Source: Strigops habroptila
Taxonomy: Eukaryota > Chordata > Aves > Psittaciformes > Psittacidae
Direction of reading: 5' to 3'
DNA length: 64,000 bases
Assembly: GCF_004027225.2 (NCBI RefSeq)
Contig: NC_044279.2
Coordinates: forward strand, 48,260,744 to 48,324,743
How positions within the stretch are numbered: the stretch's first letter is position 1; each line of letters starts with the position of its first letter. The position numbers and the translations under genes were made by a program. The notes below the pieces were generated by a model. That model had not been told where the DNA came from. It saw only the letters and a list, made by a program, of their open reading frames with translations, and searched no databases. Shown in pieces: positions 1-12,600 of the stretch.

Positions 1-594
1 GTCATTACTAAATTGATGGAGGTAAATAGTTATCCCCTCCTCCTTCTGTCACTCCTTATTTCTGAATGTTTTGACCTGGCTATATATTGGATAAATTTCC
101 ACTTTTGTAGTAAGTTTAGGGCGTTGTTCTTTTTTTGTTTTGTTTCGGTTTTTTGGTTGTGTTTCTTTTTAAAAAGTGCATTACCTTTACAGGAAGTATA
201 TCTCATGCCTTTACTCTCTCAAAATAAGCTTTAGAGAAGTTAACAGAACAACCATTTCTGCTTTAGGTTGCTAGCTAGAAGTGGTTGTTAGAGTCTGTGT
301 TTAACTGTGCAGGTTGTATACATAGCAGGGTGTGCTGTACTTTCAAATAAAGCTGGATTGACAATTCTAAGGTGTTAAAAAAAATGTTTTTTATTAAACA
401 TTGGGGTTTACATCCAGATAACCAGGACTCATGGGTACTAGCACACAGACAACAGCAGAAACAGTAATCCTCCTGGAGAATGCGAGCGTATGTTCATTTT
501 TCTGTTTCTTAAAATAATATTAAAACTCATCTTGTATAGGGTTTGTCTGTTCTGTAATTTCTCTACTCAGAATCTTTTTTTGATTCCTTTTTAG
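1..594 (+). other. PLXNC1: PLXNC1 intron (3' part)
   Basis: This is intronic sequence upstream of the first recognisable exon, ending in the pyrimidine-rich acceptor just before 595. I see no exon, repeat family or RNA gene in it. The extracellular and transmembrane exons of the gene lie outside the window. Confidence 0.7.
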
Positions 595-696
595 CGGCAT
601 TCATAGTTACTAGATACAAATCCAAAGAGTTAACGCGTAAACAGAGTCAGCAACTGGAACTGCTGGAATATGAGATTCGGAAGGAAATACGCGAGG
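595..696 (+). CDS. PLXNC1: PLXNC1 exon: juxtamembrane segment
   Basis: The acceptor is a T-run ending in TTTAG and the donor is G|GTAGGT. The exon opens with two bases of a codon, reads [16 protein letters not shown] and ends in RKEIREG. It starts at the cytosolic edge of the transmembrane helix: the basic RYKSK looks like a stop-transfer sequence, and the Q/E-rich part is the juxtamembrane helix. It splices to the next exon to make EGFAELQ, a hallmark plexin motif. Confidence 0.9.
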
Positions 697-3600
697 GTAG
701 GTCTAAAGGGCTTTATAGAGCTTAAATACAGCATAATTTCTCAACTGAAGCTGTCAAGAAGCTCACATTATACAAACATTTTAATATTATAGCTGTTAGA
801 ATATTTTTTGTGTTGTATCAGAGTTCTTCTTTAATGTTGGTGTGCACTGCAGTAGCAGATAGCACCGAACTAATAGGATTGCATGTAATATTTCCTTCAA
901 CAAAAGTGGGGAAAAAAATTGATCGGTACTTTCCCACTCGTAAGAGCTTCAGCTAGAAAAGCAACCCTTCTTCCCTGAAAATCGTATTTTAAGGAACATC
1001 TACTGGGGTCAAGTTATAACTGTGAAGATGATTTTGTGTCGACTTAACTAACTGTCAGTGGTGGGGGGTGCTTTTTCAGGATTTGCTGAACTGCAGATGG
1101 ATGAATTAGATGTGGTGGATAGCTTTGGAACTGTTCCCTTCCTTGACTACAAACACTTTGCTCTTAGAACTTTCTTTCCAGAGGTAAATATTTACAAATC
1201 TTTCAGTTGTCAGCCCTGCCTAATAATGAAAAAGCTACGAAGGTCAGGGTCAAATAATCGAAGTAAATACTACACAGTAATCATACATTGTTTTCACAAG
1301 AAACTTTTCTTAAATCAAGAATTACCAAAGAACACTTTAAGACTGTACATCTCTATATTTAACCAACCCTAAATGCTGTAGATAAAGCACTGTTGTTGAA
1401 TTTTCAAGGGTTGTGTGTGCATCCATTTCTTTTTTCCTCAGCCTCACCAAGCTGCTTGCCTTTCAGGCCACCCTAACTAAGCTATAATTTATCCATTGCT
1501 TTTTCTGTTCTCATGCTTTCACTTTCCATGCTATAGCTAATTAAAGTAACAGGCTAGCTAACATGCTAGCGAACATCATGACACTTCCTAATTAGACTTG
1601 TGGGATGAAGAAGTGGCTCTAAGGTTGTGCTGACTTTCTGCTTCAAGCTGCTGACAGAAATGGTAAGACCTTCATTCAAAGGAGTGCAGGTCAAATGCTT
1701 AAAAATTACGTAAGTACTTAAGTGCTGCCCAGTTTAGAGGTGGATATTTTCCTTGTTCATCAGAGCAGTTTGTGCCACTGTGTTAGAGGGTTGAAGACAC
1801 AATTCTCTTAAATGTTTTACTTTTCTTGCCTTTTTTTTTTGCATATGTGACACATTACAGTGGTGATAAGTGTGTTTCCACAGCTTTCAAAATTACTTCA
1901 TGATGTTAACCAGTGCTTACTGGCATGTACTAATTGGCAGAAGCTGTGATCTCAACTGGTGATACTGTGCTGTGTAACTGACACCAGTGAGTAGAAACCC
2001 TTGGTTAGTGCTGTGGTGTTGTAGGGTATAGGCGATATCTATGTGAATTATCTGCTAGTCTTCATGTGTTACTCATCACTGCTGCGGCCCAGTCCTGCAG
2101 TCTTATCTGTACACTGCTTCCCCGTATCACCATGTGTCATCCCACTAAAAGCTCATTGTGATAAAGACGTGATAGTGCAGAATCAGGGTGGGTTTTTTGT
2201 ACACCACCACATACCCAACATAAAGGCAGAATAATATTTAACAATTAATATACGCATAATCTTTGTACACTTTGAGTCCAGTTCTTGCACCAAAAGAAAC
2301 TGGGAATATCTCTTCTGGTATTGCTATGATGCCCCCAGTTTAATTTGTATGGGGTCTGAAGAAAGTGGACCAAGGAAACCTTATTTTCTGCATCTCTTCC
2401 CTTTCAGTTTGTTTTGTTGCCAGGCATATTTGCATTTAAATAGTGGGTTTACTTTTAGGAATATGTCTTTTCATAGTGATAGTCCCCTGTCAAAACACAA
2501 ACAGTCTGTAGAAGCTGTCTGGGTGGAAATGCTTTGCTTTATGCAAAGGAAAAAGGCACGAAGTCTGCCACCATGTTGTATTATTTGAGGTCAGAAAGGG
2601 AAGGGCTGCTGTTTTGCCTTGGCAAGTGTCATGCCACTGTGCATCTTGGAAGTGATTCCAATTACATTTTTGCCTCAGTTTGAAATACTGATACCGCAAA
2701 GGTAAACTTACAACTATTAGCTCTCTACAGACATGCAGTGTCAGGCAAGTTTTTTAACGTATTGTGTACCAATTTTTCCTGCTAAGTACTTACCATTTAC
2801 ATTGCAGAAGTGTCCAAACATGCCTTGTGCTGCATGAATGTGGTAAGAGAGCAGTGCTCTACTAAACAAATATTACAGATGAACGGAAAAGATGATGGGG
2901 TGATAGATTGCAACCAAGTGTGAAACGAGTAGACAGAAGGGTCGAAGTGACAAACCACCAGTTTGCTCACTAACCCCATGTGTTTGCATGATGTCCATAT
3001 TGTACTCTTTCTGCTTTCCAGTGTGTTTGATGGGCTTTGTCTCATCTAATCCAAGCTGTTTAAACACAGGCTTCAAAGGTGTTCACTGGGCATCTTCAAG
3101 AAAGCGGAGAAGAAAGAAAGTGATTCAACCCACTTGCCTGAGACATCTGTCTCAGGACTGGATGAGTTGCTTAAAGAGGGAGTCAGATACCTAAAATTAA
3201 AGAACGACAGACCCCATCTTTATTTTTAATTTCTTGCTTCCTGCTGCTTTCATTGTCTATATTTAATCTGGCTTGATAGCTTTTGTTTTATGCTTAATGC
3301 TTGTAGGTATTAAATGGTATTACATCTATTCTTAAAACATTCCTTATGCTTGGCCCGATTGTTGCTTACTTGTTAGATTTTTATTATTATTTCTGTTTTT
3401 CCTCAATTTCCTACATTGCTTGCTTTAATGCTACCATGCTTTCCCTGTTCGCAAGCATTTTTAACCTTTAATGTGGTTCTGGTTGTTTCACTCTGTGTGT
3501 GTGTGTTTTATTGGTAGGTTGGTTAGGGGCGCTGAAGAAGTTCTGGAAAAATGGGAATAGCCAGTGGAGGAAGAGGAGTAGGAGAGAAGAGAATAGGAGG

Positions 3601-6600
3601 CATGAGGAAAGGGAGGGATGAAAAATCAGATCTGTAGATGAAAAACTAGATGTGAGCCAGGACTCTGTGCTTGCAGCCCAGAAGCCAGTCGTTCCCTGGA
3701 CTGCATAAAAAGAAGCCTGGCCAGCAGGTCGAGGGAGGTGATTCTCCCCCTCTGCTCTTGTGAGACCCCCCCTGGAGTACTGTGTTCAGCTCTGGGGTCC
3801 CCAGCACAAGAAAGACATGAACCTATTGGAGCGGGTCCAGAGGATGTTCAGAGAGCTGGGACACCTCTCCTGTGAAGACAGGCTGAGTGAGTTGGGGTTG
3901 CTCAGCCTGGAGAAGAGAAGGCTCCAGGGAGACCTTCTTGCAGCCTTTCAGTATAAAGAAGGCCTATAATAAAGACAGAGGCAGACTTTTTACCAGGGCC
4001 TGTAGTGACAGGATGAGGGGCAATGTGTTTAAACTGAAAGAAGATAGATTTAGATTGGTCATAAGGAAGAAATTATTTACAGTGAGGATGGTTGCAGGAG
4101 GTACACTGGAACAGGTTGCCCAGAGAAGCTGTGGCTGCCCCGTCCTTGGAAATGTTCAAGGCCAGGTTGGACAGGGCTTTGAGCAACCTGGTCTAGTGGA
4201 AGGTGTCCCTGCCTGTGACAGGGGGTTGAACTAGGTCGTCTTCGAATGTTTTCCAACCCAAACCATTCTGTGATTCTGTGATCCTGTAAGGAAACTAGGG
4301 GCTCCCAGCATCACAGATAAAGCAGATGACAGTAAATGTTACTAGTGTGGATTTGTTTCTTAAGGGTGCTGCTTTGGGAACATACAGCTGTGTTGGGACC
4401 TTATAGGCTGTAAGAGTCAGACAAGAGGCATTGACAAGGTATTTGAGAACTGGGCGCTTCCTTTTTTGTAAGAGCTTTCACTAGCACTGAATGTGTGGTG
4501 GCACCTGTGCCTCTCCAGAGACTGACAGCGTGGACCTCCTGGGGAGTTCATTAGCGAACATTCATGAAGTGGCTTGAAATGAATGAAGGCAGATGAACTC
4601 AAGTGTCACTCTGTTACAGAAACCCCATATACCAAAGGCTATCATTGCTGTCCAAGAAGGAAGCAGCCTGCAGCACCCCTTGCACACCAGCACGTTTGTA
4701 GATGAGGGTAATAAAGAGCTTTTCCTGCAGAGCGTTAGTTGACTGCTCTGCTAGTGCAGCTCAGCAGCATGGAGTAAGACACAGAGTAACACTGAAGATT
4801 ATCTTTGAGAGTTCACTTTTCAGTGAACCTTGGCAGCACCTTTGCAGAAGTTACACTTCTGTGTAGAGTTGTAACACTGAAGGCACGCTAGAAGCCAGCA
4901 TTTCCATTGTTCTGTTTCAAGTTGTATGCCATCAGGAACGTGCTCGGCGTGTTTAACATGTACATGTGTTAGAAACTTCTCGTATACGTACGAATGATAA
5001 ATATCACCTGTCTTATGTTTTAGTCAGGAGGCTTTGCATCCATCTTCAGTGAAGACATGCCACAGGTAAGTTGATGTGGTGTGATATGCCTTAATAAATA
5101 TTTTTTCAAGAGTGATTGTATCCCTTATCTCAGTGTTGTCCGAGAACACATCAGATGATTGCGTCTTCAGTATGTTCCCTTTCCCCCATGAGGAGGGTTA
5201 TGTGGATTTATATATAAAAAGAAATTGATACCTAAGTTGCTGTTATCCAATGTATACTATGACTTATTTAAATAAAATAAACATAATCTAGTCATGGGAA
5301 GTGACAGGCAAACTTAACTGTTGTCATTACTTTGTGTGTGTGACAGAAGCTGTATGCTCTGCATGTGTGTACTCTGTGTTGTACACAAATCCAAATGCAT
5401 CTTCCGTAAAATCCTGAGACCTATGAAATAAATGCAAAATTCCCACTGATTTGAATGAGGCCAGGATCTTATCCCATATGTTGCTTACCATTTTTCTGAG
5501 CATGAAGAATCCATCATAGCCAAACTACAGTTTGCTTATTTTTGTTTAACTATTCCAGAGCAGAGACCAAACGAGCAAGGATGAAAGCTTCAACATGTTG
5601 CATGCTTTAATTTGTAACAAGAACTTTCTTGTTACTCTCATTCACACCCTTGAAAAGCAGAAAAATTTCTCTGTGAAAGACAGGTATAGTATGATTATGC
5701 TTATCATCTTCAAGACAAAGAATTAGCAGGAAAAAAACCAACATGGATTGTAGCTCACAAATGTAATTTCTACTTACTTGCAAAGCAAGCTTGCATTACT
5801 CCAGAGCATTTTTCCATCTTCTCCATCTGCACACACTGAGGAAGAAAAAACATTGCCATTAAAACAAGCTATTAAAGAGAAATCAGAATGTTTGTACATG
5901 TAAACAAAAAGGCAAAGGAGCAGGAAAACTCGCTTCCAAACTGTAAACACTTCCTGCAGTTAGATCAACAGTTGTACAGTTTAGAAATGTTCTGTTGCTG
6001 AAGCAGGTGTTGTTCTGTAGAATTACATTTAGAGACACAAATTGTGTTTAAAAAATAATCACAAGAGCAGATGGACTTGCATTTTTTATATTTTTGTAGA
6101 GATCAGTGGACAGTTTCTGTGCCTGAGAAGGAAACTTAAGATATGAACTGTACTAAAGTGTGTTTTGTTTATTAAAGGTGATTGGGAAGAGAAATTCCAA
6201 TATTACAGCATTCTCTTTTGTTTTCTCTTTTTTTTTTTTACAGGTGCTTGTTTGCATCCTTCTTGACCATTGCACTACAAACTAAGCTAGTTTATCTAAC
6301 CCATATTTTGGAAGTGTTGACAAAGGACTTGATGGAGCAATCAAGCAATGTGCAGCCTAAGCTCCTGCTCAGACGAACGGAATCTGTGGTAGAAAAACTG
6401 CTGACAAACTGGATGTCTGTCTGCCTTTCAGGATTTCTCCGGGTATGTGTACATCTTTTCACCATGCAAGATACACAAGGAATGTTAACTGATTTCTTCC
6501 ATAGAAAGTGTTGGAGGGAATGGTTTAAAGCATTCGATCTAACATTTAACATTACTAATATGTGCTTTTCTAGTTTAGGTGACTTAGCTGTCATCAATGG

Positions 6601-9600
6601 GGTGTAGGAAAAGAGTGCGCCTGTAAGTGATGATCATATCTTCTCTTTGGCTGAGATTTGGGTAATTTTGCAATTCTAGTATATCCTTTTCTTGTGTCAG
6701 ACATTATTTCAACTCCATGAGATGTACTGTAATCATACTAAAAGACTGACACGCTTGTGAAAGTGCAGCCTTACCTTTCTATGCAAGACAATAGAAAGCT
6801 ACCACATAATGGACATACTAAGAATACTATCTTCTGGAAAACTAAACTTCTTTCCAGACTTTTTAACCTCCAAACAGCATTGTAGATTTTAAGAACTAAG
6901 TGGCTTCAAGTGGAAGCAAAAGAAGCTTTTATTTTTTTTAATTTTACTGTTTGTTTATTTTTGTCCACTTGGTTGCACTTTGTTCTTGGTTTCAGTGCTT
7001 GGTTATGCTTCCTGTCTCTCTTGCCAGTGTGATGGTGTTGCACTGTTGGTATCACTTAGATCAGTCCTTGCATTAATACAGCAGCAGAATTGTTGAGGCT
7101 CAGCAGCTTTGCACCAGTTTTCTGTAACCCCAGAAGAGAGCCAAGGAACTGTCAGAGATCTGTTCTCGGTACACCAGTCATCTTTACAGAGCTGTGCTAG
7201 TGAGAGGCTGTAGCCAGACTCTGGGAATGGTGTCACATGGAAACAAAGATCCATCCTTTCTCAGGTGCTTTCCTGAAGCCTGGGGTTGAGGCTGGAGAGG
7301 GAAGCCCCAGTTTCATTCCCTCTTTCACTGATAGACCAGTGTATGTCCCACCACCTCGTTCCCAAGGCTTTTTTTCCAGGGACAAGAAGAGGAGACGCCA
7401 ATTCAAAAAGAAACTAGCTGTTAGCTTGTTTTCTCACCAGCCTGAAAAAGGAAGAAACAGCTGAAGTATGCATGTGAACACATGCACGTATCACCCCCCA
7501 CCCACTCCTTGGTGGAACTGGGAAGCGTCTGCCAGGTGGAATAGGAGCAGCTTGTCTGTAGTGTGCTTGTGCACAGCAAGGGGCTGTGAGCTTATCTTGC
7601 CACACGCTCCAGCTGTCCCTTGCTATTTGCATGAGACTTTCACACTGAAAAGCAAAGGATGGAGGTTAAACAAATAACTAGATAAATCTGCTCAGCAGGA
7701 TTTGCTTTTCTAATTGCAAGATAACAAGTTAGTTAAAAGGAAATAATTTGTTACACTTGAGTTTTTTCTAGCTATTCATGCCCATTTAATGATTACAAAA
7801 ATAAACATGTTCCTTGCTTTTTCTTGATGTCCTAGGAGACAATTGGTGAACCTTTCTATTTGCTAGTGACAACCCTCAATCAGAGGATAAACAAAGGACC
7901 TGTTGACGCAATAACTTGCAAAGCCCTGTACACACTGAATGAAGACTGGCTGCTGTGGCAAGTGTCTGAATTCAAAACAGTGGTATGTTTGCCAATTTGT
8001 ATTCCCTCCAAAATCAGACACCTACAATGTTTTCTCTTTTTCTAGGAAGCTAAATTAAGGCTCTTGATCACTAAGGTGATGGTTAAGTATCCAGATAATA
8101 AAATTGTTATTGCTGACAAAGTTCCAAAATGCAGTAGTATTTAACTAGCTGGTAGTATTTCGCCAATATACATTTCACAAATAGCACTCACTCCTCATCT
8201 CACAGCATGCCTTAATTGCCAAAGGTTTGGTTTAATGAAGTCTCAGGGTATTAAAATTCCTTCTTATTTTAAAGTGTACTACAAAATATAAACATATGCT
8301 TAGAATTTAAACTAAATTATACTTTTCCAATGAACAAAAGAATGGAATGCAGAGGTCTTATTTTTCTATTGTATCTACTTGTGGCTAATCTTCAAGCAGC
8401 AATAATTTGCTGTGGGTTTCCATGTTATTAGCTCCAATTAGCAAGGTTACACTGTGGTGAATTTTACGGCGTTGCTTGATTAAAAACAAGGGATGTGGGA
8501 AGTCTGGCAAAGTTTCTGAACTTTACTGTGGATTTCTTGCTTTTCTCAAAGCAACTACAAAGTGCTTCCTCTTGTGCAATTATACCCAGAATTCTTTGAA
8601 AGCCGGAATTCCCTTACTGATTGTTGTTCTGACTCTGAGGAGAGAAGGGACAGCAAGGATTATTGCTCTTGCTGAACCTAGGACAGGAGCATGTAAAAAT
8701 TATGTCTTTTTGAATAGGAGGTCTGAAAAAGTTTTTCGGAATAGCCAGAGTACTTTTTCCCCAGCATGTGCAAGTGATTTTGAGTCTGAGAACTTAAAAA
8801 TCTGCATCTACAGTCATTTCCATGGCTTCCTTCCTTCTTAACTCCTGGCTTCCTGTCAGGGTTACCAAATATACTTAGGAGTATAAGAAGTGCGACTGAA
8901 TAGTGGGCTTCAGAGCTTGGGAGCAGCAACTGCGATGGTAGGGACACTGCAAGTGCTTGTGGCCTTGGAGGAGAATTTGATCCTTTTCAGAGCCCATATC
9001 TTGAGCCTCAGGTAGTGCTGGAGGTCCTAAGATACCACATATGTCAGTAGACTACATGACCTTGGAAATTTTGGCTGGTCAGCAATCTGTTGGACTTGGC
9101 TCACTGGGTCACGTAGGCAGCTCACTGAAATCACAACCTTTCTGTGAAACGTTTTCTGCTGAAAGCTCTTGGACTGAAAGATTTATGGTCAAATCTTATA
9201 GTAATTTACAAAGCTGCTGTTGGAAGCTTCATTTGAAGGTACTTCAAGCTAAGTTACTACAGTGTGCATTTGGAAAGGAAGTTTGTGACTAAAAATTAAA
9301 TGCATAATACCGTATTTTTGATTTCCTTGCTTATGCAATGCCTTCTGGCATGAGTTTGGGATCCAGGGCAAGTTTAAGTTTACGCTGTATGTATCCATAG
9401 GATACAAAACCAGTAGTTATGCAAAGCAACAATTTGCAAGTAAGCTCAATATGCCTGGTACTAGTAGACTGTGCAGGAACATCTGGTCGTGTGGAATTGA
9501 TTGACTTTTTCTTATTTATAGCACGAAATTCAAGTTGAGAGAATCGGGGTGGGGGGGGATATCTGGCTCTGAAACTGCTGAACGCTGCCTGAAATACCTT

Positions 9601-12600
9601 TTTCTTGTGTTATTCCTGTGCATGCAGTCGCTGATAGGGTTTTGCGGGCAGCCTGCAGCGAAGAGGAGAGAGGGGAAGTGGTCTGAAGGACTCTGTAAGT
9701 GGGGAAGGCCGTTTGCAGATGGATGAGGAAGTGAGAGATCGCATAGCCTTTCTCAAACATTGTTTTCTGCCTTTGTATCCCACTTTTTTAAATAGGAGAT
9801 TATGATACCATTACAGGATTACTAAGTCAGCTTTCCCTGTTAAGGTCCAGCAGTTTGACTTAGATGAGAAGTGGCTGAATGTTCCCTTTAAAACCATCAG
9901 AAAAGGAAGGAGGATCCTGCAGTAAAATTAGGGAGATAGAGCCCAAGGACTCTAGTTCTGGCTGGACAGAGATAGGGTTTTGTTTGGTGTTTTGTCTAAA
10001 ATTTACGCTGGAAACTAAAACTGTACTCTGAAAGAAATTTAGGTGGAATAGCAAGGCTTTCCGGGCTGGGGAAGCAGGCCAGCTATGCACATTTTCTCTT
10101 CAAGAATAGCTTTTAACAGGATGCTAAAGTGGAAGGAGTCAGCTTTTTTTCTCTCGCTAACACCACTTCACATGCACTGCAATGACATGAAGGACCTGTG
10201 AGTATACAGACCGGGAACCAAGTATTTTCTCCTTTCTTTGGAAGAAAATTTCCACCTAAAGGATTTTCTAAATGGAATAATTCCTGAGCAGAGTTTTAAA
10301 ATGCATTTGCACATATTCTCACTGCAGTTACATTCTGAGTCTTGCAGTATTTTGCTGGTATTTTATTTTGCCCCTTTCCACAGACCCACAAAGCAGTACA
10401 CTAAAACCTACTTGTCCAGAGCAAAGTATAAAAACAGCCAAACAACCAAAATGAGGAGGATAAAAAGATACTGAAGCACATCTGCAGACACTCAGTGTCC
10501 AGATTTTTCAGCTATGTTGGCACTTGAAGACACAGGGGTGCATTTGGTAGGGAGTTCAACGCTCAAATCAGTGGCAGGGCACAAGCAGAGGTGTAGGCAC
10601 TCTGCATGCAAATTCTCCTTTCAGGATTTGGACTTCAGTTCCAAACCAGTACAAGCAGGATACAGACAGGCTCCTAAAAATTAGAGGGAGGTCCACAGGT
10701 CTCCTAAACACACCACTATGCAGATAAAATCTTGGGGCAGGAGAAGAAAGCAGCACTGGGCATAGAGAAAGAAGGAAGGACAGGAGAGATTTTCTAAATT
10801 TCAGGCCATTTGTAGGAAATAAAAAAGAGAACTAAGAAACATGTTGGTTTTGAATTCTATCAGAGCCATCCCTTGGCTGGGCCCCATGCCTTTTTATAAA
10901 AGGCCACAGACCTCAGGACCAGCAAACCCCGCTACTGTTATCCTTCTCTGCTGGAAAGAGTCAGATATTGAAGAGAGATGGGCTGCTGAAGTAAATACTC
11001 AGACAGAGGAATTGAAGGAAAGATGCTTCTAAAAGCACTGGTCCAGTATGAGCTGAGGAGCTGTGTGGTTTCACGCTGTGCTTATATTTGAGTATTGAGA
11101 AATAAAACTGCCTTGAAAGAGACTTGGATGTCTCATGGAGCCTTTTCACAGGCTGAGGAAGCAAGCCTGCTTTCTCACAGGCAGACAAGCAGCTGCACCC
11201 CTTGGTGGATAATTCGCTCAATGACTGATGAAGCAGCGCAGTGCACAGCTGAGTGTTAGTCTTTCACTGAAGTGTTTCATTTTAAATAGAAAAGCTGTAC
11301 AATGCCAGCCTGGCATGGGAGAAGTTCTCAGTGGCATCTCTCCTGTGGAAAACCAGGGGAGACTTCTTCAGTCGATAGACTTGCAGCTTTGGCATTTGTT
11401 TGAATAGTCACTGCTTATTTTAAAAAAGGGATTGGGGCTGTTGAATTCTTTGCTGAAATGAATTTGCGTTTTTAGATGGGAAGAAGTGATCTAATTCACC
11501 TGTTCACCAACAGCCTTTTACTGAAAGTGAAGCAAAGCCACGTGGTGGAAGGTTTAAAGTCTTCAGCTGCTTTATGAGTTAAAAGAAGGATGTTAAAAGA
11601 AGTGGGAGGGCTGTAAGGGAGTAAAGCAGAGACAGGGAACCCAATTTCCTAGTAAGACGCCATGTTTGTGGTATTATTAGGCACGCTTTGTGAGAGATAG
11701 AGAAGCTATTAGAAGCATGTGACATATGGGGATTTTCGTCAGCACAAAATGAGACAACAGCCCTCGCTAGGAAGCCAGCAGTGCAGATGTTGGCTCCAGG
11801 AGAGTCTTCTGAGTTAGATACAGATTGAGTATCGCACTGTAGCATCGAGAGTACAACCCCTGCTTTGCCTACTGCCCATCTAGCCTACATTTAACTCCCG
11901 TAACATTTTTCTTATGCCAGGTTGTTAACTGTTCTATAACTTCTTCATGGGTAACTGTTCTGGCTGCTACAGAAGGATCATAAAATCAATCTGATTTTTC
12001 CTGTTTATTGTATTTCATAGTCTGGGAGACAGGGGAGTAGGTTTAAGGCAGTTTCATTGTGCTGTACGTCATAGTGCTGTCTCCTTCACGTAAAATTTTC
12101 TAGCTTTTACCAGTCAAAAGTTCTTCTTGTTTTTTCAGTCTGTCTGATACATGGAAATCCGCTTTGTTCAGATGCACAGCTAAATAGAGAACAGGGTAAT
12201 GAATAAGAGCCCTTGAATATCCCAGATGATTTTTCTTGTAAAAAATATGGCGTTATCACATTTCTTTATTAAACCACATCTCATTTATTATCTGCTATGG
12301 TTATTAATAGCTTTACTAAATAATTCATTGTTTGAAATTAATTTTCAAGAAAACTACAAATCTGAAAAGCCATCTGTAAACATTGGCTTCAAATGTCATT
12401 ATTTTTGTCACTGCATGAGTGAAAAAAATGCTTTTTAAAATTTGTTCCTGTCTTTTAGCTGGGTTCCATGCTGGTTTCTGTACAAGTAGTTGCAGATGCC
12501 TGCCTGGTGCTCCTTAAGTAGCCTTTAACAATTCTTGCAACCTGTGTTAAACCTTTGCTGAAGAGCACTGTGACTTTGTGTTGCTAATCACTAATTCTAG

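Noticed and set aside
8476..8841. 121-residue + strand ORF in the 7.4 kb PLXNC1 intron
   Set aside because: No recognisable domain, no good flanking splice sites with matching phase, and typical intronic base composition.
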